Positions 1 to 5,776 of a DNA stretch of 14,293 nucleotides are shown one piece after another. Position 1 is the stretch's first letter. The number at the start of each line of letters is the position of its first letter. Made by a program: the position numbers and the translations under genes. The notes under the pieces are model-generated. The model did no database searches. It was not told the origin of the DNA and saw only the letters and a list, made by a program, of their open reading frames with translations. Source of the stretch: Spirochaetia bacterium (GTDB lineage: Bacteria > Spirochaetota > Spirochaetia > Treponematales > Breznakiellaceae); assembly GCA_026002265.1 (NCBI GenBank), contig BOBG01000053.1, positions 1 to 14,293 on the forward strand, given 5' to 3'.

Positions 1-135
1 TTCTCTTGTACACTCTCAAATAGTACATTATTCTAGTAAAATATTTAAATATTCCGACCAGATTTTTTACTTTTATGTCTATGCAGAATAGCATCTTTCG
101 TAGTATAATATTCCCTGTTTTTTTATTTTTTGTAA
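1..135. other. AT-rich intergenic end of window
   Basis: No coding region is supported here. The stretch is AT-rich and lies downstream of the minus-strand methyltransferase gene. A TATAAT (104-109) is visible on the plus strand, but no matching -35 or downstream gene was found, so it is not called as a promoter. No hairpin followed by a T-run was seen for the gene ending at 136. Confidence 0.6.
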
Positions 136-1299
136 TTATGAATTAAATTGGTAAAAATACAAAGGAATTGCTCCATTTTGTAATTCCCGGCAGGTAGATG
201 CCTTTGTCCCAAAAAAAGATTCAAAACCGGCATGATCGCTCAAAACGCATAGTTTCCAGCCGGGAAACCGGTGCATGAGCCTAGACATCTCCCGGTACCT
301 ATTTTCAGCGTCAGATTGTTCGCCGAGCCGTAGTCCGTACGGCGGATTCGTGATAATAAATCCTTCAGAATCAACTGCTTGGGCTTTTTCCATGGGAAGT
401 ACCTTAAATTCCGGCACCGATTCCGGATTCTCTCCATGAATCAACTGAAAAGCCCGGTTCAAATTTGCTTTTGCATAGGAAATAGCCGCAGAATCAGAAT
501 CACTCGCAAAAATACGGATCGACCGGGAAAAATCGGCCGCTTCTGTCAATTCCTGACGGATTTTTGACTCAATATTTTTATCCGCAATCCGGAATTGTTC
601 CAATGCAAAATGCCGGCCAACGCCGGGCGCGACATTCCATGCATAGAGTGCGGCTTCAATGGCAATGGTACCGGAACCGCAAAAAGGATCGTACAAAGGA
701 GACTTACGCTTCCAGCCTGCATACAAAAGAAGCGCCGCGGCAGTCGTTTCCCGGAGCGGTGCACTACCGCCCTCAAGCCGGTAGCCGCGTTTGAACAATG
801 GCTCGCCGGAAATATCGAGGAGAACTGCAACCCGATCCTGCTCAATATAAACCCGAGCCTCCACCGGAAACCCGTTTTCAGGGAGCCGTAAAAGGTGATA
901 TTTTTCACAAAGTCTATCGGCTGCAGCTTTGTGAGTCATCGCTTGAATCGTACTTTCGGAATGTAAAGGAGAAGATTTTGTCCGGACTTTCGCAACTGTC
1001 AGCGTGGAATCAGGACCAAGATAGGATTCCCACGGAATATTCCGGATATTCTCAAAGAGATCGTCAAAATTTTCCGCATAAAAATAAGACAATTCCAAAA
1101 AAATCCGGTCCGTTGTACGCAACCCCATAAGAGCCCGATACAACCCGGGCAGATCAGTACTAAAAACAACCCGACCATAGCCACTTTCCAGAACCTCAAA
1201 AGCATTTTTTTTGAGTTCGTTTGAAAGAATTTTTTCCAAGCCGACCGCACACAACGCCCAGACGCTGAATTCTTCGGGAGCATCTTTTTGCAAAATCAC
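136..1299 (-). CDS. THUMP-domain class I SAM-dependent rRNA methyltransferase (RlmL/YpsC-like)
   Basis: Predicted cytoplasmic RNA N2-guanine methyltransferase, 387 aa. Residues about 50-165 fit a THUMP RNA-binding domain. The C-terminal half is a Rossmann methyltransferase with the SAM-binding motif DPFCGSGT at 204-211 and the catalytic NPPY motif at 318-321, in a setting (ITNPPYGLRLG) typical of the RlmL N-terminal half and Bacillus YpsC. The length matches single-domain YpsC-type enzymes, not the two-domain E. coli RlmL. The start is GTG at 1299, because AAAGGA lies five bases upstream and an in-frame stop (the glnS TAG, 1312-1314) blocks any longer form. It sits 12 bp behind glnS on the same strand and probably shares its transcript. 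The family call is firm; the exact modified nucleotide (G2445 of 23S rRNA in E. coli RlmL) is only inferred by homology. Confidence 0.9.
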   Translation of the reverse strand: MILQKDAPEEFSVWALCAVGLEKILSNELKKNAFEVLESGYGRVVFSTDLPGLYRALMGLRTTDRIFLELSYFYAENFDDLFENIRNIPWESYLGPDSTLTVAKVRTKSSPLHSESTIQAMTHKAAADRLCEKYHLLRLPENGFPVEARVYIEQDRVAVLLDISGEPLFKRGYRLEGGSAPLRETTAAALLLYAGWKRKSPLYDPFCGSGTIAIEAALYAWNVAPGVGRHFALEQFRIADKNIESKIRQELTEAADFSRSIRIFASDSDSAAISYAKANLNRAFQLIHGENPESVPEFKVLPMEKAQAVDSEGFIITNPPYGLRLGEQSDAENRYREMSRLMHRFPGWKLCVLSDHAGFESFFGTKASTCRELQNGAIPLYFYQFNS

Positions 1300-1311
1300 G
1301 CATCCTTTGGA

Positions 1312-3006
1312 CTATTTTTGTGCTTTGTCAATTTTCGCCCATGTGTCACGCAAGCCGATTGTCCGGTTAAATACCGGCTTTCCGTCACTTCCGGTGTCAG
1401 GATCCCGGATAAAATAACCAAGCCGTTCAAATTGATAGCGATCTCCGGGCACAGCCGCAGCAAGACAGATTTCCGCGTAAGCTTCTGGAATCACTTCAAG
1501 AGAATTCGGATTGATATTATCGAGAAATGTTTTTCCCTCGCCGACATCCATCGGTTTTTCCATTTTGAACAAATAATCGTAGAGCCGAGTTTCAATTTTG
1601 AGTGCAGATGTCGCGGAAACCCAATGAATTGTACCTTTTACTTTCCGGTTGTCGGCAGCGTTGCCGCCTTTTGTAGCCGGATCGTAAGTACAACGGACCG
1701 CGGTGATTTCACCTGTGGACGGATCCTTGTCAAAACCAGTACAGGTAACAATATACGCATACCGGAGCCGTACACTGTTTCCGGGAAAAAGCCGGAAATA
1801 TTTGGGAGGAGGATTTTCCGCAAAATCGTCACGCTCAATCCACAATTCCCGGGAAAATGAAAGAGGGCGAGTCCCGGCAGATTCATCTTCAGGATTGTTG
1901 ATCGCGGTCAAGGTTTCAACGGTTTCCGGGATCCAATTTTCAATGATCAATTTCAGGGGACGGATGACGGCCATGACTCGGTTGCATCGTTTGTTGAGGT
2001 CTTGGAGGAGGCAATGTTCGAGCAAGGCGATGTCAACAGTACTATCAACTTTTGCAAGTCCAATCCGGTTAATAAAATCATGAATCGATTCTGGGGTGTA
2101 GCCGCGCCGGCGGAGTCCGGAAAGAGTCGGAAGCCGGGGATCATCCCAGCCGGAAACGTATTTTTCCGTCACAAGCCGGAGGAGATATCGTTTTGACAAA
2201 ACAGTTTGAGTTATATTGAGCCGGGCGAATTCGATCTGCTGGCTTGGAAAAACTTCAGCCTCGCGAATAAACCAGTCGTAAAGGGGCCGGTGAATTTCAT
2301 ATTCCAGCGAACAAAGACTGTGAGTAATTTTTTCTTTTGCGTCAGAAAGCGGGTGTGCAAAATCGTACATCGGGTAAATACACCACGTATCTCCTGTCCG
2401 GTAATGGGCTTCGCGCCGGATACGGTACATAACCGGGTCCCGCATGAGGAGGTTTGGATCCGCCATGTTGATTTTTGCCCGGAGCGTCTTGGTTCCATCT
2501 GGAAAGGCACCCGCCCGCATTTTGGCAAAAAGGTCGAGATTTTCTTCGATAGAACGATCCCGGAACGGGCTATTTTGTCCGGGCAATGTTTCATGTTTAT
2601 CCGGATCCGAAGTGCCCCGGAGCCGGCTCATTTCTTCTTCCGGAAGATCGTCAACGTAGGCTTTCCCCTTTTTTATGATCACAATCGCTAGATTATAGAG
2701 ATATTCGTAGTAATCAGATGCGTAAAATTCCCGATCCGCCCACTCAAAGCCAAGCCATTGAATATCGCGCTTGATCGCCTCAACATAGGCACTATCCTCT
2801 TTAGCCGGATTCGTGTCATCAAACCGGAGATTGCACATTCCATTAAATCGTTGTGCCATAGAAAAATCAACCATCAGCGCCTTACAGTGACCGATATGCA
2901 GCCAGCCGTTGGGTTCCGGCGGAAACCGGGTCCGCACAGTATCAAACCGGCCCTTTGACAAATCTTCCTTAATAAAAGTACTAATAAAGTCATTAGTCTC
3001 TTCCAT
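1312..3006 (-). CDS. glnS: Glutaminyl-tRNA synthetase
   Basis: Class I aminoacyl-tRNA synthetase charging tRNA-Gln with glutamine, cytoplasmic, 564 aa (E. coli enzyme 554 aa). The N-terminal catalytic fold shows FPPEPNGWLHIGH, with HIGH at residues 37-40. The KMSKS equivalent is VLSKR at 269-273, as in other GlnRS enzymes. The C-terminal part matches the beta-barrel anticodon-binding region. The frame is open back to an ATG at 3024, but the ATG at 3006 is chosen: GGAGG lies about six bases upstream of it, and the predicted promoter would start transcription at or beyond 3024. Having GlnRS means this organism need not rely only on the GatCAB amidation route for Gln-tRNA. It is the first gene of a likely two-gene unit with the downstream rRNA methyltransferase. 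Confidence 0.96.
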   Translation of the reverse strand: MEETNDFISTFIKEDLSKGRFDTVRTRFPPEPNGWLHIGHCKALMVDFSMAQRFNGMCNLRFDDTNPAKEDSAYVEAIKRDIQWLGFEWADREFYASDYYEYLYNLAIVIIKKGKAYVDDLPEEEMSRLRGTSDPDKHETLPGQNSPFRDRSIEENLDLFAKMRAGAFPDGTKTLRAKINMADPNLLMRDPVMYRIRREAHYRTGDTWCIYPMYDFAHPLSDAKEKITHSLCSLEYEIHRPLYDWFIREAEVFPSQQIEFARLNITQTVLSKRYLLRLVTEKYVSGWDDPRLPTLSGLRRRGYTPESIHDFINRIGLAKVDSTVDIALLEHCLLQDLNKRCNRVMAVIRPLKLIIENWIPETVETLTAINNPEDESAGTRPLSFSRELWIERDDFAENPPPKYFRLFPGNSVRLRYAYIVTCTGFDKDPSTGEITAVRCTYDPATKGGNAADNRKVKGTIHWVSATSALKIETRLYDYLFKMEKPMDVGEGKTFLDNINPNSLEVIPEAYAEICLAAAVPGDRYQFERLGYFIRDPDTGSDGKPVFNRTIGLRDTWAKIDKAQK

Positions 3007-3027
3007 TGAAAACCTCCGGATCATGTC

Positions 3028-3056
3028 ATAATGCTGAAAATATGAATTTTTGTCAA
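3028..3056 (-). promoter_or_regulatory. glnS promoter
   Basis: On the minus strand a perfect TTGACA -35 (3051-3056) is followed after 17 bp by CATTAT (3028-3033; four of six matches to TATAAT). The predicted start near 3021 gives a leader of about 15 bases carrying GGAGG before the ATG at 3006. Confidence 0.6.
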
Positions 3057-3079
3057 GAAAGAGATTCGTAAAACCTAAA

Positions 3080-3187
3080 GGGACAGACTTTTAGCATTTT
3101 TTTATATAATATACAATTACATTGCAAATTTTGGGGACAGACCTCCGGTACTTTTTTTGTTATTCCTTTCAATATATATAATTACAT
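3080..3187 (+). repeat. Two imperfect direct repeat units (GGGACAGAC ... AATTACAT)
   Basis: GGGACAGAC occurs at 3080-3088 and 3134-3142. Each copy is followed by a run of T, an ATATA-rich stretch and AATTACAT (3115-3122 and 3180-3187). The second copy extends to TGGGGACAGACCTC (3132-3145), which recurs exactly at 5700-5713. Similar GGGGACAGACC strings commonly flank REP-associated transposase scars in bacteria; that link is from general knowledge. No transposase gene is present here. Confidence 0.6.
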
Positions 3188-3198
3188 ATAAATATGGT

Positions 3199-3221
3199 AG
3201 AATCGATCTCCGGATCGTTCT
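3199..3221. repeat. Short hairpin with UNCG-type loop
   Basis: AGAA-t-CGATC, loop TCCG, GATCG-TTCT forms a nine-pair stem with one bulged T. C(UCCG)G belongs to the unusually stable UNCG tetraloop class. There is no T-run on either side, so it is not called an intrinsic terminator. It lies about 90 bp upstream of the feoB promoter; its function is unknown. Confidence 0.45.
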
Positions 3222-3288
3222 GGTTGCTGAATTGGTTGGTGCGGTCCGATAAACTCGCCTGCTGAAGTAAATTTCTACTTTCTTCCTC

Positions 3289-3313
3289 TTGACATTCCGG
3301 TAAATGTTATAAT
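3289..3313 (+). promoter_or_regulatory. feoB promoter (extended -10)
   Basis: TGTTATAAT (3305-3313) is a consensus extended -10 (TGn plus TATAAT). A perfect TTGACA lies at 3289-3294 but only 13 bp away, too close for a standard -35. The extended -10 therefore probably drives recognition. The predicted start near 3320 leaves a leader of about 35 bases. Confidence 0.6.
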
Positions 3314-3344
3314 AGGCTAACAGTGTTAATTTAGACTAACAAAA
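3307..3344 (+). promoter_or_regulatory. Tandem DtxR/IdeR-like iron boxes at feoB
   Basis: TAGGCTAAC (3313-3321) and TAGACTAAC (3332-3340) form a direct pair 19 bp apart. Aligned to the IdeR/DtxR consensus as I recall it (TTAGGTTAGGCTAACCTAA), 3307-3325 matches 12 of 19 and 3326-3344 matches 14 of 19. A palindrome TAACA-G-TGTTA (3318-3328) lies between them. The first box overlaps the -10, as expected for an iron-dependent repressor controlling ferrous iron uptake. The regulator gene is not in the window. Confidence 0.5.
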
Positions 3345-3354
3345 AGGAGTTTAC

Positions 3355-5475
3355 ATGGAAAAGCCACTACGGATTGCCCTGGCGGGGAATCCTAATGCCG
3401 GAAAGACCACACTGTTCAATGCATTGACCGGATCGCACCATAAGGTCGGTAATTATCCGGGTGTTACTGTGGAAAAACGAGAGGGAATCCGGACCTACAA
3501 GGGCCGGCAGTACCATTTTATCGATCTGCCCGGAATCTACAGTCTTACGGCCTATTCTGTTGACGAAGTTGTGGCGCGGGATTTTATTCTTGATGAAAAG
3601 CCGGATATTATTGTTGATGTACTCGATTCAACGAATCTGGACCGGAATCTCTACCTTTGTTTACAGTTTCAGGAGCTGGGGATTCCGGTGATCGGGGCTT
3701 TGAATATGAGCGATGAGGCCGCGGCACAGGGGATTCAAATTAATGAAATTGTGCTGGGGAATTCGCTCGGTATTCCTTTTATAAAAACTACGGGGCCGAA
3801 AGGAAATGGTGTCGAAGAATTACTGGATAGCATTGATAGATTAAACCGGAATTTACCAATAAAGATGATCCGGTATGGTACGGAGATTGAAGACAAACTG
3901 GAGCCGCTCCAAAAAATGCTGGCAACGGATCCGGTTTTTATTTCGCATTATCCGGAACGGTGGCTTGGGGTTAAACTGCTGGAAAAAGATGAAAACGCCT
4001 ATACCCGGTTAAAAAATCACAAAAACGTGCAGCAAATCCAGGCAGCGGCGCAGGAATCAGTGCAATGGATCGAGAAGCATTTTGCAAAAGATGCCGAGAT
4101 CATCATGAGCGAGCAGCGTTACGGCTATATCCGGGGAGCAGTTGCCGAGGCAGTGCATATAGTTAAGCAAAGCGACTTTTCCATTACTGAAAAAATCGAC
4201 CGGATCATCATGAACCGGTTTTTGGCATTGCCGATTTTTGTACTGGTACTCTGGTCAATTTTTCAAATTACCTTCCGGGTCGGGGAATATCCTATGGTGT
4301 GGCTGGAGCTGCTTTTTGGATTTTTGAGCGATACCCTGAATAACATTATGCCGGAAGGGCTGCTCCGGTCGCTGGTTGTGGACGGGATCATCGCCGGAGT
4401 CGGTGGAGTTTTTTCTTTTGTACCGTTGATTGTGATTTTATTTTTTCTCCTTTCAATTCTTGAAGATGTCGGCTATATGTCCCGGGCCGCCTTTGCCACT
4501 GACAAAATCCTCCACAGTTTTGGTCTGCATGGACAGTCAATTTTCCCGATGATGCTCGGCTTCGGCTGTTCAGTTCCGGCCATTCTTGCGTCACGGACTC
4601 TCAAAAATCCCCGCGACCGGATTCTTACCATTTTGATCACTCCTTTTATGAGCTGCGGTGCAAAGCTACCGGTTCATGTGCTGATGGCTGCTGCTTTTTT
4701 CCCGGATAATGCTGCAAATATGGTGCTAGTGCTTTATGCTGTCGGAGTTTTCTTCTCGCTCATTGTAGCCGTCGTGCTGCAAAAAACGATTTTGAGCGGC
4801 AACCCCACGCCTTTTGTCATGGAACTTCCTCCGTACCGGGCGCCGACTCTTCAGGGGCTTTTGTGGCATGTTTTGGAAAAAACAACTGCTTATGTCAAAA
4901 AAGCCGGCACGGTGATCCTCTTTGCATCGATTTTGATCTGGGCAATCACCACTTTTCCGGCCTTTGATTTTGAAGATTCAGAAATCGCACTTTTAACAGC
5001 CGATTTTATACAGGAGAATCCTGATTCGACTCCAGAAGAAGTGGAACAATTCCTTGAAATAAACCGGGCGCAAAGTGCCTTGGAACAGAGCTATGCCGGG
5101 AGAATTGGCCATTTTATTGAACCGGTGTTCCGACCGCTCGGATTTAACTGGAAGCTGGCTGCATCAGTTGTTCCCGGTTTCGCGGCGAAAGAGGTTATTG
5201 TTTCGACATTGGGAATTTTATACCGGATTGAAGATGCCGAAAATGAGGAAAGTACCGGCTTGCAATCAGCGCTTACCCATGATCAAAGCCTTTCTCCTTT
5301 GGCAGCCTTGGTGTTTATGCTCTTTACGCTCATAATTCCACCCTGTTTTGCCGCACTTGCGACTATAAAAGCGGAGATCGGCTGGAAATGGCTTGGTTTT
5401 GAGGTTATATTTCTATTGATCCTTGGATGGGCAGTGGGAACAGCGGTTTTTCAGATTGGATCTTTGTTTGCATGA
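3355..5475 (+). CDS. feoB: Ferrous iron transport protein B
   Basis: Inner-membrane Fe(II) transporter, 706 aa, with a cytosolic GTPase domain at the N-terminus. G1 is GNPNAGKT at residues 11-18, G2 is GVTV at 36-39, G3 is DLPG at 57-60 and G4 is NMSD at 117-120. A helical spacer follows, then from about residue 285 the polytopic membrane part. Its gate motifs are visible: GCSVPA at 404-409 and PFMSCGAKLP around C434, both with the cysteines conserved in FeoB, and the later FAAKEVIVSTLG region. The length is normal and there is no fused FeoA domain. The ATG at 3355 has AAGGAG five bases upstream. No feoA lies next to it; a 34-residue cysteine-containing membrane peptide follows. Control by an iron-sensing DtxR-type repressor is suggested by the upstream boxes. 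Confidence 0.97.
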   Translation: MEKPLRIALAGNPNAGKTTLFNALTGSHHKVGNYPGVTVEKREGIRTYKGRQYHFIDLPGIYSLTAYSVDEVVARDFILDEKPDIIVDVLDSTNLDRNLYLCLQFQELGIPVIGALNMSDEAAAQGIQINEIVLGNSLGIPFIKTTGPKGNGVEELLDSIDRLNRNLPIKMIRYGTEIEDKLEPLQKMLATDPVFISHYPERWLGVKLLEKDENAYTRLKNHKNVQQIQAAAQESVQWIEKHFAKDAEIIMSEQRYGYIRGAVAEAVHIVKQSDFSITEKIDRIIMNRFLALPIFVLVLWSIFQITFRVGEYPMVWLELLFGFLSDTLNNIMPEGLLRSLVVDGIIAGVGGVFSFVPLIVILFFLLSILEDVGYMSRAAFATDKILHSFGLHGQSIFPMMLGFGCSVPAILASRTLKNPRDRILTILITPFMSCGAKLPVHVLMAAAFFPDNAANMVLVLYAVGVFFSLIVAVVLQKTILSGNPTPFVMELPPYRAPTLQGLLWHVLEKTTAYVKKAGTVILFASILIWAITTFPAFDFEDSEIALLTADFIQENPDSTPEEVEQFLEINRAQSALEQSYAGRIGHFIEPVFRPLGFNWKLAASVVPGFAAKEVIVSTLGILYRIEDAENEESTGLQSALTHDQSLSPLAALVFMLFTLIIPPCFAALATIKAEIGWKWLGFEVIFLLILGWAVGTAVFQIGSLFA

Positions 5476-5500
5476 TGCAAATGTCTGATAGGTGAGCCGG

Positions 5501-5532
5501 AGTCCAGGGATTTTTTGTATAGTCCCGGGACT
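5501..5532. repeat. Hairpin downstream of feoB
   Basis: AGTCCAGGGA (5501-5510) and TCCCGGGACT (5523-5532) form a ten-position stem with one mismatch around a 12-base loop that contains six T. No T-run follows the stem, so it is not a standard terminator. It lies between feoB and the small membrane peptide and could affect message stability between the two. Confidence 0.45.
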
Positions 5533-5582
5533 TGGAAAATAGAACGGCGGCCGGTAGATTTTTATAACTAATCGGAGGATAT

Positions 5583-5687
5583 ATGGAAACAATTATCGTT
5601 GGAATCATCATCGTAGCGGCAGTTGCCGGAATAATTATGTTTATCATCAGAAAAATCCGGGGGAAAAAGCGCTCATGCTGCTCATAA
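5583..5687 (+). CDS. FeoB-associated Cys-containing small membrane protein
   Basis: A 34-residue frame, METIIVGIIIVAAV and onward, 108 bp after feoB on the same strand. It begins with one transmembrane helix (about residues 3-23), followed by a basic stretch (RKIRGKKR) and a terminal SCCS. This architecture fits the FeoB-associated Cys-rich membrane protein family: an N-terminal helix, a basic linker and a C-terminal cysteine cluster, encoded directly after feoB. The cluster here is minimal, with two adjacent cysteines where many members have four or more. GGAGG four to five bases before the ATG (5574-5578) strongly supports translation. The family role is thought to be in Fe(II) handling at FeoB but is not well established. 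The call rests on architecture, position and the ribosome-binding site. Confidence 0.8.
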   Translation: METIIVGIIIVAAVAGIIMFIIRKIRGKKRSCCS

Positions 5688-5699
5688 GCTTTTAAAAAC

Positions 5700-5713
5700 T
5701 GGGGACAGACCTC
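5700..5713 (+). repeat. Direct repeat copy TGGGGACAGACCTC
   Basis: An exact 14-base match to 3132-3145, in the same orientation. The two copies bracket the feoB promoter, feoB and the small Cys peptide. It lies in the short spacer between that peptide and the argS promoter. Confidence 0.7.
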
Positions 5714-5717
5714 GATC

Positions 5718-5738
5718 AGCGATCTGCCGGAGCGATCT
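5718..5738 (+). promoter_or_regulatory. Direct octamer repeat upstream of argS promoter
   Basis: AGCGATCT occurs at 5718-5725 and again at 5731-5738, separated by gccgg. It ends in the -35 zone of the argS promoter. Two same-facing octamers 13 bp apart in this place could be a regulator site, but no known factor is recognised. Confidence 0.3.
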
Positions 5739-5757
5739 TCCTCTCGAATGTTTTTTC

Positions 5758-5766
5758 TGGTATAAT
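5758..5766 (+). promoter_or_regulatory. argS extended -10 promoter
   Basis: TGGTATAAT is a perfect extended -10. The expected -35 position (5738-5743, TTCCTC) is weak, which is normal for this class. The predicted transcription start falls near 5773, at or just before the argS start codons, so the leader would be absent or only a few bases long. Confidence 0.6.
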
Positions 5767-5776
5767 GGTCATGATC

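Larger units (their letters stand above)
3007..3354. other. Divergent glnS-feoB intergenic region
   Basis: 348 bp without a supported gene. From left to right it holds the glnS ribosome-binding site and promoter, two GGGACAGAC repeat units each followed by a T-rich and ATATA/AATTACAT segment, a small hairpin (3199-3221), and the feoB promoter with iron boxes. No feoA was found on either strand. A 23-codon frame from an ATG at 3194 lacks a ribosome-binding site and is not called. Confidence 0.7.

Noticed and set aside
546..908. Long open frames on strands opposite or out of frame with glnS, the methyltransferase, argS, aroDE and floA
   Set aside because: They lie inside well-identified genes, lack ribosome-binding sites and show no recognisable domains. 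The CCGG-rich composition reduces stop codons in shadow frames.
3007..3024. Six-codon longer start for glnS at the ATG at 3024
   Set aside because: The ATG at 3006 has a well-spaced GGAGG, and the predicted transcription start (about 3021) lies inside the longer form.
3194..3265. 23-codon frame upstream of feoB (MVESISGSFWLLNWLV...)
   Set aside because: It has no ribosome-binding site, runs through the hairpin, and does not resemble FeoA or another known leader peptide.
3289..3294. TTGACA as a normal -35 for feoB
   Set aside because: It is only 13 bp from TATAAT. A -10 at 17-18 bp would be TAGGCT, a poor match and part of the iron box.
5501..5532. Hairpin after feoB as a terminator
   Set aside because: Its T-run is in the loop, not 3' of the stem, and a translated gene follows on the same strand.
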